The position numbers and the translations under genes are program-made. Positions 12,394-21,630 of a DNA stretch of 64,000 nucleotides are shown here, in pieces (the first letter of the stretch is position 1; each line of letters starts with the position of its first letter). The stretch is from Yersinia frederiksenii ATCC 33641 (lineage in GTDB: Bacteria > Pseudomonadota > Gammaproteobacteria > Enterobacterales > Enterobacteriaceae). The stretch covers positions 1,568,492-1,632,491 of the forward strand of contig NZ_KN150731.1 in assembly GCF_000754805.1 (NCBI RefSeq), read 5' to 3'. A model generated the notes under the pieces. It saw only the letters and a program-made list of their open reading frames with translations. It was not told where the DNA came from and did no database searches.

Positions 12394-13254
12394 GTGACTA
12401 AGGATGTAGAGATCGTTAAAGCACGGCATCCGTTAGATAAGCAGCACATCAAGTTGTCTTATGTAACTCATTTTTACTGTAATCAGGGAAATATGGATTC
12501 CGTTGAATCCTTGTTGAAGGAATATGAATCTTATCCTGACGATATTAAGGATGCCGTAGAATTTGTCATCGTTGATGATTGCTCACCATTAGAGTATGAA
12601 GTAAAAGATTATGATTTGAACTTCACGTGGTTAAGAATTACTACTGATATTCAATGGAATCAGGCAGGCTCCCGCAACCTTGGGGTGACTTATGCCAAAT
12701 CGGACAAGATAATCATTACCGATTTAGATTGTCTGCTGCCTGAAGATACCATGCGTTATCTGGTTAATGCGCGTAATCCGGAGCGTTCACTGTACCGAAT
12801 CTACCGTACAGATGAAGAAACGGGCAAAGCCTATCGTGGTCACCCTAACTTGTTCTTCATGTCCAGAGCACGATTCTTCAGACTTTATGGTTATGACGAA
12901 GAATTTGCCGGCCATTATGGTTCGGAAGATTACCGTTTTGTGAAGTTCCACAAAGACCATGGCACCACACCACGTTATCTGCCTAAACAATACAGATGTA
13001 TTGAACGTAATGTTGATAGGAAGAAAAGCTACCATTCTCTGGATCGCGACTTGACGTATAACGCGCCGATTGATGACCGGAAGAAAAGTGAAATTGCACG
13101 ATTTGGTGCGGAATATGGCCATAGCAGAATATTCCTTAACTTTAATTGGGAAATCAAGAAAGTGCATTCACGTCCAGCGACGGTGCCTCAACGTAAGGTC
13201 TGGTGGCGGCCATTATGGTGGTTCCGTTACTTGTTCCGATCACTTGCAGTCTAA
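12394..13254 (+). CDS. Glycosyltransferase, GT2-like fold
   Basis: A 286-residue cytoplasmic protein that should transfer a sugar from a nucleotide donor. VEFVIVDDCSP at about residues 56-66 and IITDLDCLLP (a DxD-type metal site) are typical of inverting GT-A enzymes. YDEEFAGHYGSEDYRF resembles the C-terminal part of galactosyltransferase-like proteins. The C-terminus is basic and Trp-rich, suited to membrane association. GTG is the likely start, with GAGG upstream. It is followed by an O-antigen-ligase-like gene, so lipopolysaccharide or another surface glycan is the inferred target; donor and acceptor are unknown. Confidence 0.8.
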   Translation: MTKDVEIVKARHPLDKQHIKLSYVTHFYCNQGNMDSVESLLKEYESYPDDIKDAVEFVIVDDCSPLEYEVKDYDLNFTWLRITTDIQWNQAGSRNLGVTYAKSDKIIITDLDCLLPEDTMRYLVNARNPERSLYRIYRTDEETGKAYRGHPNLFFMSRARFFRLYGYDEEFAGHYGSEDYRFVKFHKDHGTTPRYLPKQYRCIERNVDRKKSYHSLDRDLTYNAPIDDRKKSEIARFGAEYGHSRIFLNFNWEIKKVHSRPATVPQRKVWWRPLWWFRYLFRSLAV

Positions 13255-13386
13255 CGGCAGATAGCGTTAAAAAGTTTCATAGCCAACTATTACCCTATGG
13301 TTGGCTATGTTGTAAATAGGGCTGTGACACTCGGTGAATGAGTGCTAAACAGTTGTTACTGGTTATTAATTTGAAGTGAGTGACTT

Positions 13387-14631
13387 ATGATTTCTCCTGC
13401 CTCTTTGCCCGGTTCACCCACCGCGCATCGGTATGTCGGCCACTTTTCTTGCGCCACAGCATTTCTGTTAGGTATTGGTCTACCCACTTCTAATTTTATA
13501 ATGAATTTGTCGATGGTGTTGGCGGTTATCTGTTTACTGCTGAGCCGCGATACCCGCTATGTCAAAGTATTGGCCAAGAATCCACTGATTTGGTTGCCCG
13601 CATTGATGGTTGTGTTGCTGGCAATATCCTTGCTCTGGCACCACAATCTGTACGGTAAAGTGATGGTCAGTAAGTATTCTAAGTTACTGTATATCTTGCC
13701 GTTAGCAATGTTTTTTGTTCTTTCCCGTTCACTGGTAAGCTACTTTGCCAAAGGTTTTTTACTGGCGAATGCCGTTATCTTGGCCGCGAGTCTGTGGGTC
13801 GGTGTCTTACATATGCCCTTGGGCCATATTGACCCACTCAATCCGTCAGTCTTCAAATTACAAATTACACATAATTTCTTTATGGCCTTGGCGGCGGTGA
13901 TATGGCTTTCTCTGGCATTTAGAAATCATGGGCTTAAGCGCTGGGGCTATGCGCTGTTGGTGTGTCTGGCTATCTATAACATCGTGTTTATGGTGCAGGG
14001 CAGAACTGGTTATGTGGCATTGGCGGCAACCTTTGGTGTGTGGGGACTATTGTCGTTATCAACTCGCCAACGTTTAGGGATGGTGGTTTGTGCATTGGTC
14101 GTCGGGGCTATTGTGGTGATGGTGCCGAATCGGGCGGTTGATCGGTTACATAAAGGCGTGACTGAGATCCAAACTTGCTTGGCAGTGAGTGAGGGAAATG
14201 CGGATGTATCTTGCGACTCTTCAATGGGGCTACGCACCGCGTTTGCGCTTGAGTCGATAAAGCTGATAGAAAACGCGCCTATTTTGGGGCATGGAGCTGG
14301 AGGCTTTTGGTACAAAAACAATGAAGCTGATTTTTATAGCATCAATCCACATAATGAATATCTGATGCAAACTGTTCAGTCGGGAATTGTTGGTTTGGCT
14401 TTATTCCTCGGATGGATGTGGTGCTTCTTCCTTTCGGCCTGGCGTTTACCTACCCCTATTCGAAATGTGCTGGTTGCTTTGCTCGGCGGTTATCTGGCTT
14501 GCCATCTGTTCAATTCCTTCTTACTGGACTCTTCGGAAGGGCATTTATTTATCATCCTCACGGCAATTGTTGCCAGTTATTCTGTGGCACCGCCCACCAA
14601 AGAGCCGCCAGCAACCGGGCAAACAGAATAA
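13387..14631 (+). CDS. O-antigen ligase family (WaaL/Wzy_C) membrane protein
   Basis: A 414-residue polytopic protein with about 10-12 membrane helices and a large periplasmic loop (about residues 245-325). The loop ends in SINPHNEYLMQTVQSG, whose HNEYL matches the Wzy_C/WaaL motif with its essential histidine. Proteins of this family join undecaprenyl-linked glycans to lipid A-core, or polymerise them. Several such ligases with different glycan preferences are known in Y. enterocolitica; which one this is cannot be told from sequence alone. It pairs with the upstream glycosyltransferase and ends in a strong terminator. Confidence 0.85.
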   Translation: MISPASLPGSPTAHRYVGHFSCATAFLLGIGLPTSNFIMNLSMVLAVICLLLSRDTRYVKVLAKNPLIWLPALMVVLLAISLLWHHNLYGKVMVSKYSKLLYILPLAMFFVLSRSLVSYFAKGFLLANAVILAASLWVGVLHMPLGHIDPLNPSVFKLQITHNFFMALAAVIWLSLAFRNHGLKRWGYALLVCLAIYNIVFMVQGRTGYVALAATFGVWGLLSLSTRQRLGMVVCALVVGAIVVMVPNRAVDRLHKGVTEIQTCLAVSEGNADVSCDSSMGLRTAFALESIKLIENAPILGHGAGGFWYKNNEADFYSINPHNEYLMQTVQSGIVGLALFLGWMWCFFLSAWRLPTPIRNVLVALLGGYLACHLFNSFLLDSSEGHLFIILTAIVASYSVAPPTKEPPATGQTE

Positions 14632-14655
14632 AGGATAACGAATTGGTTAAATCAG

Positions 14656-14684
14656 CAGGTGCACAAAGTGGCACCTGTTTTTTT
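14656..14684 (+). terminator. Terminator of the ligase gene
   Basis: CAGGTGC and GCACCTG form a stem with an 8-base loop, followed by seven T residues. Confidence 0.88.
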
Positions 14685-14690
14685 ATCTAT

Positions 14691-14867
14691 CTAGTTTGCC
14701 GCTTCCGGTGATAAACCAAAACCTAAGCTGTTGTAGCCCTCTTTAAAACCAAACAACTCAAGAAACTCATAAGCTGTTGAATACATATGATACGGCGAGA
14801 AGAACATCCAGACAAAAAGTGATAATAAAACCATAATGGCGAGCAGTAGGATTTTATCCAGTAGCAC
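14691..14867 (-). CDS. Small membrane protein, 58 residues, unknown
   Basis: A GTG-started frame reading minus, with AGGGGG just upstream. It begins MLLDKILLLAIMVLLSLFVW, a single membrane helix, and continues into a soluble tail rich in Tyr, Phe and Gly (for example LELFGFKEGYNSLGF), ending TAG. It is convergent with the ligase gene and stops 7 bases from that gene's terminator. The good ribosome site and membrane segment support a real gene; no family is recognised. Confidence 0.5.
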   Translation of the reverse strand: MLLDKILLLAIMVLLSLFVWMFFSPYHMYSTAYEFLELFGFKEGYNSLGFGLSPEAAN

Positions 14868-15062
14868 CTTTCCCCCTTATAATATTTAGGCCAATCTTTA
14901 GTCGGTTGGCTTATGGCATCTACTACCTAATATGCAATGACGATAACGTAAAACCATAAAAATTTCAGGGATAGAGTGAGCAAATATGCATTTTTTGCCC
15001 GATGGTAACTCAATGCTATTCAACTCACTATTTGTCCGCCTCTTAATGATCTTGATATACCC

Positions 15063-15078
15063 AGTGATGCTTATCACA
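15063..15078 (+). promoter_or_regulatory. CRP-cAMP site 1 of the sucrose locus
   Basis: AGTGA-TGCTTA-TCACA matches the TGTGA-N6-TCACA consensus at nine of ten positions, 11 bases upstream of the first operator. Confidence 0.7.
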
Positions 15079-15088
15079 TAAATAAATT

Positions 15089-15100
15089 GTTAACGTTAAC
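15089..15100 (+). promoter_or_regulatory. LacI-family operator 1 of the sucrose locus
   Basis: GTTAACGTTAAC is a perfect palindrome with a central CG, typical of LacI/GalR regulators. An identical core recurs 64 bases downstream. Confidence 0.8.
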
Positions 15101-15103
15101 ATT

Positions 15104-15119
15104 GGTGATTAACATCACA
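15104..15119 (+). promoter_or_regulatory. CRP-cAMP site 2 of the sucrose locus
   Basis: GGTGA-TTAACA-TCACA is a second nine-of-ten match to the CRP consensus, lying between the two operators and 41 bases from CRP site 1. Confidence 0.65.
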
Positions 15120-15152
15120 AGAATCGATTGACTGATCTTCTCAAAGTGAAAA

Positions 15153-15164
15153 GTTAACGTTAAC
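15153..15164 (+). promoter_or_regulatory. LacI-family operator 2 of the sucrose locus
   Basis: A second GTTAACGTTAAC palindrome 32 bases before the permease start. Centre-to-centre spacing of 64 bases is close to six helical turns, so one repressor could bind both. Confidence 0.8.
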
Positions 15165-15195
15165 AATGGGCGTAAATCTCCAATAGGATATCGCC

Positions 15196-16437
15196 ATGAA
15201 ACATTCTGTCCGTAATCAATATCTGATCTTAAGTGGCTTATTGTTTACGTTTTTCTTTACTTGGTCATCGGCATTCTCTTTATTCTCCATATGGCTCAAT
15301 CAATATGTAGGATTAAAAGGTACCGAAACAGGGGCGACTTTTTCCGCCATTGCCTTAACGGCACTTTGCGCTCAACCGCTTTATGGCGTGATACAAGATA
15401 AGTTGGGGCTAAAAAAACATCTTTTATGGGCCATTGGTATTTTGCTGCTGATCAGTGGCCCTTTTTTTATTTATGTTTATGCCCCTTTATTGCGTGTCAA
15501 CATGCTGGTTGGTGCCGTTACCGGTGGCTTATATATGGGGATGACGTTCTTTGCCGGTATTGGTGCGCTTGAGTCTTATACCGAACGAGTGAGCCGTATT
15601 AGTGGGTTTGAGTTTGGTAAAGCCCGTATGTGGGGATCGCTGGGGTGGGCGGGTGCAACCTTTTTTGCTGGCATGTTGTTTAATATTAATCCCAACATTA
15701 ATTTCTGGATGGCATCGGCATCGGCCGCGATATTTTTACTGTTGTTGTGGCACTTACATGAAGTTAAAACAGCGGCTATGGGGCAGTTGGAATACGGTAA
15801 GAATAGTGCCCTGACACTGAGTGATACATTGTCACTGTTTCGTATGCCGCGTTTCTGGGCGCTGGTGGTATTTGTCACCGGTGTGAGCGTTTATAACGTC
15901 TATGACCAGCAATTTCCGGTCTATTTCTCCTCTCTATTTACTGACCGACGCCACGGCAATGAAATGTACGGCTTTCTTAATTCACTACAGGTATTCCTAG
16001 AGGCTGGTGGTATGTTCCTCGCGCCTTTTCTGGTTAACCGTATTGGCGCGAAAAAGGGCTTACTGCTGAGCGGATTAATCATGGCAATGCGCATATTGGG
16101 TTCAGGGTTGGCACAAGATGCAGTCACCATCTCATTGATGAAGTTATTACATGCAGTGGAGTTGCCTATTTTGCTCATTGCGATGTTTAAGTATATCGCC
16201 GCCAATTTCGACCCGCGTTTGTCAGCCACGCTTTATCTGGTGGGATTTCAGTTTATTACCCAAGTCTATGCCAGCGTATTTTCGCCGTTGGCAGGTAAAG
16301 GCTATGACCTGATCGGGTTCGCTGATACCTATCTGATCATGGGAGGCATTGTCCTCGGATTAACAGCAATTTCTTGTTTTATGCTGCGCGGCGAGTCGCG
16401 TACGGATGATCCTTCCCTACAATTAACCACTAAGTGA
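15196..16437 (+). CDS. cscB: Sucrose/oligosaccharide:H+ symporter, LacY family (CscB-like)
   Basis: A 413-residue 12-helix permease of the LacY/RafB/CscB group that takes up a disaccharide or small oligosaccharide with a proton. Family marks are the loop motif YGVIQDKLGLKKHLLW, FEFGKARMWGSLGWA and the C-terminal KLLHAVELPILLIAMFKY. AGGAT precedes the ATG. It is followed after 6 bases by a GH32 fructosidase, which makes sucrose or a short fructan the likely substrate. The paired operators and CRP sites lie just upstream. Substrate assignment is inferred from the neighbour. Confidence 0.85.
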   Translation: MKHSVRNQYLILSGLLFTFFFTWSSAFSLFSIWLNQYVGLKGTETGATFSAIALTALCAQPLYGVIQDKLGLKKHLLWAIGILLLISGPFFIYVYAPLLRVNMLVGAVTGGLYMGMTFFAGIGALESYTERVSRISGFEFGKARMWGSLGWAGATFFAGMLFNINPNINFWMASASAAIFLLLLWHLHEVKTAAMGQLEYGKNSALTLSDTLSLFRMPRFWALVVFVTGVSVYNVYDQQFPVYFSSLFTDRRHGNEMYGFLNSLQVFLEAGGMFLAPFLVNRIGAKKGLLLSGLIMAMRILGSGLAQDAVTISLMKLLHAVELPILLIAMFKYIAANFDPRLSATLYLVGFQFITQVYASVFSPLAGKGYDLIGFADTYLIMGGIVLGLTAISCFMLRGESRTDDPSLQLTTK

Positions 16438-16443
16438 GCCACG

Positions 16444-17925
16444 ATGAATTCATTAATTGAGCAGGCAAATGATGCCCTGCAAACCTTGGCATCTCAGATA
16501 AACCCGCGTTTCTATCCACACTTTCATTTGGCTCCTCCGGCTGGCTGGATGAATGACCCGAATGGGCTGATTTTTTATCACGGGCTGTATCATGCATTTT
16601 ATCAGCACCATCCTTATGATGAGAATTGGGGGCCGATGCATTGGGGGCATGCAACTAGCCAGGATATGCTTAGTTGGCAGCATCAACCTATTGCTCTGGC
16701 TCCAGGGGATTCATGGGATAAAGACGGCTGCTTTTCCGGCTGTGCGGTGGATGATAATGGTGTCCTAAGTCTGATCTACACCGGGCATGTTTGGCTGAAA
16801 GGTGAGGGTGATGACAGTGCAATTCGCGAGGTACAGTGCCTGGCCACCAGCCAGGATGGGATACATTTTACTAAGCAAGGTGTGGTGTTGACTCCTCCTG
16901 AGGGCATCATGCATTTTCGTGATCCCAAAGTATGGTTCGAGGATGGCTATTGGTGGATGGTGGTCGGTGCCCGCGACGCTCAGGATCATGGGCAGGTATT
17001 GTTATACCGCGCCAGTTCATTACGGCAGTGGCAATTTATACAGGTATTGGCACGGGCAGATGATGGCATGGGATATATGTGGGAGTGTCCCGATTTTTTC
17101 CCCATGGGGAATGAACGAATGTTGATGTTTTCGCCGCAGGGTTTGACGGCAAAAGGTTATCGCAATCGTAATCTGTTCCAGAGTGGGGTATTACGCGGCA
17201 AGTGGCAACCGGGGGCAGATTTTACGCCATCGCAACCTTTTACTGAGCTCGATCATGGCCATGACTTCTATGCACCACAATCGCTGCTCACTCCTGATGG
17301 TCGGCGAGTGATTATTGGCTGGATGGATATGTGGCAATCTCCCATGCCGACGAAAGCCGACAACTGGTGTGGTTGCCTGAGTTTGCCGCGAGAATTGAGT
17401 CTTGACCCGCAAGGGTTACTATTGATGCAACCCGTGCGCGAGGTTGAAACATTAAGACAAACCGCGCAGCCAATCGCACCGATGACAAAGGGGCAACCGC
17501 GGCAGTTTTTGGCTGAAAACTGTCGCAGCATGGAACTGCAACTGAAATGGGATTGTGCCACCAGTGACGCCGAAAGATATGGTTTTCAATTGGGGGATGG
17601 TCAAGGAAACGGCGGGCGAGTTTCTGTTTATGTGGATAATCAGGCCAATCGGCTGATATTGGAGCGACACTATCCGCAGCATGACTTGACGGGGTATCGC
17701 AGTGTGTCATTACCCGAGTCAGGATTATTATCATTACGAGTATTCATTGATAGTTCTTCGCTGGAGGTATTTATCAATGATGGGCAAGCTTGCATGAGTA
17801 GCCGTATCTATCCCGCGGAACATGAGCGCTGTTTATCTCTGTTTGCTGAGAATGGTCAGGCGCAATTGCTTGAAAGCAAATTCTGGCGTTTAGGGACTCA
17901 CCTCCATCATGAAATCGCATTTTAA
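16444..17925 (+). CDS. cscA: Beta-fructofuranosidase (invertase), GH32
   Basis: Hydrolyses sucrose and related beta-fructosides in the cytoplasm (no signal peptide). The three GH32 signatures are present: WMNDPNG with the nucleophile Asp at about residue 36-42, FRDPKVW with the stabilising Asp, and WECPDFFP with the acid/base Glu. The C-terminal beta-sandwich ends with a typical SLEVFINDGQA stretch. Length 493 is close to CscA/ScrB. It is downstream of cscB in one operon, and its stop lies 1 base from the stop of the convergent regulator gene. No fructokinase gene accompanies it here. Confidence 0.93.
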   Translation: MNSLIEQANDALQTLASQINPRFYPHFHLAPPAGWMNDPNGLIFYHGLYHAFYQHHPYDENWGPMHWGHATSQDMLSWQHQPIALAPGDSWDKDGCFSGCAVDDNGVLSLIYTGHVWLKGEGDDSAIREVQCLATSQDGIHFTKQGVVLTPPEGIMHFRDPKVWFEDGYWWMVVGARDAQDHGQVLLYRASSLRQWQFIQVLARADDGMGYMWECPDFFPMGNERMLMFSPQGLTAKGYRNRNLFQSGVLRGKWQPGADFTPSQPFTELDHGHDFYAPQSLLTPDGRRVIIGWMDMWQSPMPTKADNWCGCLSLPRELSLDPQGLLLMQPVREVETLRQTAQPIAPMTKGQPRQFLAENCRSMELQLKWDCATSDAERYGFQLGDGQGNGGRVSVYVDNQANRLILERHYPQHDLTGYRSVSLPESGLLSLRVFIDSSSLEVFINDGQACMSSRIYPAEHERCLSLFAENGQAQLLESKFWRLGTHLHHEIAF

Positions 17926-17926
17926 A

Positions 17927-18922
17927 TCAAAGGGATGCCCGTTTCAGCAAGGGGCAAGGTAACCGGTGCGTTAAGCGCGATTCACGCCCTTCAATCAAGT
18001 GAAGGGCGGCTTCGCGCCCAATATCATAATGAGGAAGTTGGACAGTAGTGAGCGGAGGCAGAAACAGTTCACCAATGCCAACCATATTGTCATAACCCAT
18101 TACGCCCACTTGTTGTGGAATGGCAATCCCTTTAGCCAACAACACTTGGTAAGCCAAAAAAGCGATGCGATCATTGCCGCAAATCAGCACATCGAAATCA
18201 GGTCGATTTTCCGGGCAGTAGCGGTCTAACAGGGAAATAACGTCCTGATAATGTTCATCTCCCCAGGCTAAATGGCATTGACGTAACTGCGCCATGGGCA
18301 ACGTGGACTCTTGCCAAGCTTTTTCCGCACCCGCCCGCCGGGCCTTACCCGCCAGAGTACTCTCGGGGAGATATATACACAGTGGCCGCTGGTATCCCTG
18401 GCGTAACACGAATTTCATCGCTTGATATTGGCCATCAAAATCGTCAGGAATATAGCTAGGGATTGAGTGATTTTCACTGACACAATTTGCCAGCACAATA
18501 TTTTTATCCCGTAGACGGTCAGGGATGGTGACTTGTCGTAGCCCCATTGACGTAAAAATAATGCCATCAGGGCGTTGGGCCAGCAGTTGATTAACCGCGC
18601 GTTCGCTATCTTCTTGCGAAGTCAAATTAACCAGAAAACTATTCCAGCCAAATTCTCGTGCGGTTAACTCAATGGAAAGTAATATCTCAACGGAAAAAGG
18701 GGTGGTGGCGGTATCCCAGGCGAGCACTGCCAGAGTGGAGGTTTTGGTGGTGTTGCCCCGCATTTTTCGCGCAGAGAAATCGGGCACATAATTGAGTGCC
18801 TCAATGGCCTGCATCACTCGCTGATAAGTTTCGGGGCGCAGTTGTTCCGGGTTATTGATTGCCCGGGAGACGGTCATTAATGAAACTGACGCCAGATGAG
18901 CCACTTCTTTCAGCGAAGCCAT
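17927..18922 (-). CDS. cscR: LacI-family repressor of the sucrose locus (CscR-like)
   Basis: A 331-residue regulator. The N-terminal helix-turn-helix and hinge read ASLKEVAHLASVSLMTVSRA, then NNPEQL and NYVPDFSARKM. A periplasmic-binding-protein-like sensor domain follows, with LICGNDRIAFLAYQVL and GVMGYDNMVGIGE. It is convergent with cscA and presumably binds the two GTTAACGTTAAC operators upstream of cscB, released by a sugar ligand. The regulator-operator link is inference from family and location. Confidence 0.88.
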   Translation of the reverse strand: MASLKEVAHLASVSLMTVSRAINNPEQLRPETYQRVMQAIEALNYVPDFSARKMRGNTTKTSTLAVLAWDTATTPFSVEILLSIELTAREFGWNSFLVNLTSQEDSERAVNQLLAQRPDGIIFTSMGLRQVTIPDRLRDKNIVLANCVSENHSIPSYIPDDFDGQYQAMKFVLRQGYQRPLCIYLPESTLAGKARRAGAEKAWQESTLPMAQLRQCHLAWGDEHYQDVISLLDRYCPENRPDFDVLICGNDRIAFLAYQVLLAKGIAIPQQVGVMGYDNMVGIGELFLPPLTTVQLPHYDIGREAALHLIEGRESRLTHRLPCPLLKRASL

Positions 18923-19019
18923 TACATTCCTTTATGGGTTATATTGCTGCAACTATTCATTGATTATCGTTTTCTTGCAGGTGTTGATCAACTGCTCAAA
19001 ATGCTTAGGGGTGATCAGT

Positions 19020-19044
19020 AAAAAGCCCTCAGTGAAAGAGGGCT
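19020..19044 (-). terminator. Terminator of the 86-residue protein gene
   Basis: AGCCCTC and GAGGGCT form a 7-pair stem followed on the minus strand by five T residues. Confidence 0.85.
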
Positions 19045-19049
19045 GGAGG

Positions 19050-19310
19050 CTAACGGTTGGCTTTGTCATCAGCCTCATCGAGTAGGCCGCTGGCTATCTT
19101 GTGGGCATCAAGATAACGCGAGGAGTTCAAGATCCCATTAAGCGTCTCTCGGACGCTGAACAGAAATTGATCGTTATCTGACTCATTAGCACACTCAACC
19201 ATTAATGCGACAAGTAAAGCTTCATGGGCGATCAAATGATCTTCACCAGGTAAGTTTGCATCGGTTGCACCTTGCTGAGCGCGAACAGATGCTGGATTAA
19301 TTGATGACAT
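19050..19310 (-). CDS. Small soluble protein of 86 residues, unknown
   Basis: An acidic, helical cytoplasmic protein (LIAHEALLVALMVECANESD, then DNDQFLFSVRETLNGIL) with no signal or membrane segment. An excellent AAGGAG site precedes the ATG and a terminator follows 6 bases after the stop, so this looks like a real single-gene unit. I do not recognise the family. It lies between cscR and aer. Confidence 0.75.
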   Translation of the reverse strand: MSSINPASVRAQQGATDANLPGEDHLIAHEALLVALMVECANESDNDQFLFSVRETLNGILNSSRYLDAHKIASGLLDEADDKANR

Positions 19311-19495
19311 AAAACTCCTTATTTAATAATTGAATAACCACATACCCACTATAGCGGGGTTTCTGTTTATTGCTATGACAGATGAATACTCTGCCATAGT
19401 GGCCATAACAGATATGCGGGTGGTTGTGCTGGTCTCCTTGGTTTATTCAGGTTATCTCAACCCGATTTCATTTAAAAAAGATGTCATTAATGGTC

Positions 19496-21055
19496 TCATT
19501 TGACTGGCCGATAAATTCGAACCGCGGCAGTTAGGCGCAGAGTCCGATGGGCCAACTCTTCCGCCGCTCCGGCATATTGTTCAACCATTGCCGCATTCTG
19601 ATGGGTCATTTGGTCCAACTGGCTAATTGATTGGCTAATTTGGCCCAGTGCTTGTGTTTGTTCATGGGTTGAGGTGCTAATTTCACTGATCAGAGTGGAG
19701 ACCTGGCCTGCCTGCTTGACAATATTATCCATGGTCGCCCCAGCATTTTGGACCAAAGTGCTACCATCGCGCACTCGCTCTACACTGGTCTCGATCAAGT
19801 GCTTAATCTCTTTCGCCGCCGTGGAAGAACGTTGTGCCAAATGGCGTACTTCGCTGGCAACCACCGCAAAACCTCGGCCTTGTTCACCGGCTCTGGCAGC
19901 CTCAACTGCCGCGTTGAGCGCGAGAATATTGGTCTGGAAAGCAATACCCTCAATCACACTGATAATATCGACAATACGATGGCTGGAATCATTAATCGAT
20001 CCCATAGTTTCAATGACCTGATGCATTAACTCGCTGCCTTGTTCGGCGGCATGACTGCTCATTTCTGCCAGTGAGGTGGTCTCGTTCGCGGTATTGGCAC
20101 TGTTTTGTACAGTGGCGACCAGTTGTTCAGTCGCACTCACAATATGCTGTAAGTTAGCGGTAGCCTGCTCTGTTCGTGCTTTTAACTCACGATTTCCGGC
20201 GGCAATTTCACTGCTGGCGGTATTAATACCATCAACCTGACCACCGACGTCATCGGTCAAAGAGCGGAGATTCAATCCCAGCTGATTGACGCTACGCATC
20301 AAATAGCCAATTTCATCAATGCGATTTAGCTGCACATAATTACCGGCCTGCCCGGAAGAGACATCTTGCGCTTGCTGTAAGATAGCCGCTATTGGGCGGG
20401 CCACCTGACGCTCCAACCAAAACGAAGTGATTATGCTACTGGCAAGGGTCACGCCACCCATAACCAACAGTGGCATGGCCGTCATCCCCATCACGCCAGC
20501 GGCGACAGTTGGCAGCACTGCGGCCCCGAATAATGCACCGCGCAAACGCCAGCGCAGCGGCAGGGTTTGGAATATTGAGAATAAAGAGCGCCAGCCGGTG
20601 CGAACAATTAAGCCACGATATAGCGCGATATGGCGCTGTTTTGCCTTGCCAGAGTTAAAATCGGCATACAGTGCCTCGGCTTGTTTAATCTCCTCGCGGG
20701 TTGGTGCAATTCGCACCGAAATATACCCGGTTAATCGGCCATCATGGCGTAAGGGGGTCGCATTGGCGCGAACCCAATAATAGTCACCATTTTTACGGCG
20801 ATTCTTTACCAATGAGGACCAGGAAAGCCCGTCGTGTAAGGTTTGCCACATATCAGCAAACGCGGCGGGTGGCATCTCTGGGTGCCGCACCACATTATGA
20901 GGTTGCCCCAGCAAGTCTTGATATTCAAAGCCACTGGCGCGAACAAAGGCGGCATTGGCATAGGCGATATTCCCATGAATATCAGTAGTTGATTGCAGAG
21001 TGGTATCGCTTCCAATGGGATACTCCTGCCGACTGACAGGCTTGTTGACTCTCAT
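19496..21055 (-). CDS. aer: Aer, aerotaxis and redox-sensing chemoreceptor
   Basis: A 519-residue receptor that reads redox state through FAD in a PAS domain (about residues 15-115, with [20 protein letters not shown], the Aer-type FAD pocket). A hydrophobic anchor follows at about 175-215, then HAMP and the signalling hairpin [20 protein letters not shown] with [15 protein letters not shown]. Like E. coli Aer it has no periplasmic domain and no C-terminal NWETF-type pentapeptide, so its adaptation must be methylation-independent or rely on other receptors. It stands alone, not with che genes. Confidence 0.9.
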   Translation of the reverse strand: MRVNKPVSRQEYPIGSDTTLQSTTDIHGNIAYANAAFVRASGFEYQDLLGQPHNVVRHPEMPPAAFADMWQTLHDGLSWSSLVKNRRKNGDYYWVRANATPLRHDGRLTGYISVRIAPTREEIKQAEALYADFNSGKAKQRHIALYRGLIVRTGWRSLFSIFQTLPLRWRLRGALFGAAVLPTVAAGVMGMTAMPLLVMGGVTLASSIITSFWLERQVARPIAAILQQAQDVSSGQAGNYVQLNRIDEIGYLMRSVNQLGLNLRSLTDDVGGQVDGINTASSEIAAGNRELKARTEQATANLQHIVSATEQLVATVQNSANTANETTSLAEMSSHAAEQGSELMHQVIETMGSINDSSHRIVDIISVIEGIAFQTNILALNAAVEAARAGEQGRGFAVVASEVRHLAQRSSTAAKEIKHLIETSVERVRDGSTLVQNAGATMDNIVKQAGQVSTLISEISTSTHEQTQALGQISQSISQLDQMTHQNAAMVEQYAGAAEELAHRTLRLTAAVRIYRPVK

Positions 21056-21630
21056 AATAACCTCAGTAAATGGGGGAGTTCCCTGATGACAGGTAAATAT
21101 AATAACTATTAACGGTAATCGGCATCATTAGATAAAACTTTATACCTTTATTTATTAAATTATTAATTCACCATAATAGTGCTGATTATTAGTCTTGTTG
21201 CACTTTTTTGGGGCGACGGTCTTAATTTATTAATGATTAGATAAACCGAATTTATTATTTATATTTAACTATTGATGGGTGTTTTAAATAAAATGGAACT
21301 AATATAATCCTTTAATAACAATGGATTGAGTTTAGTTTCTCTCGGTGGATTAATGATTGATTGGTGAGGGCTGTAAATGGATGTTTATTTGCTGAACTAT
21401 TTATCTACAACCTTGATGAAACATGTGTAAATTTTACTTAAAGGTTAAATAATATGGTGGTTACTGGAGGGTTAGTTCACTATGATGTTAATTATGAATT
21501 TTATAATAATTATTTGTTACAACCCTCTTAGAGAATAATCTAAACAATACTAATTAAGCATAAAGGAATCCCTGCAGTTGCAGGGATAAACAATGCTAAT
21601 ACAAGTCGTGGATACCGAAAAAATTTACGG
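21056..21630. other. AT-rich spacer, no gene seen
   Basis: About 575 bases between aer and the DUF2461 gene. Stops are frequent in all frames and no strong inverted repeat or RNA-like signal stands out. Confidence 0.6.

Noticed and set aside
17312-17734. 140-codon antisense frame in the invertase gene
   Set aside because: Several overlapping antisense frames occur here because of codon bias; no ribosome site or recognised domain.
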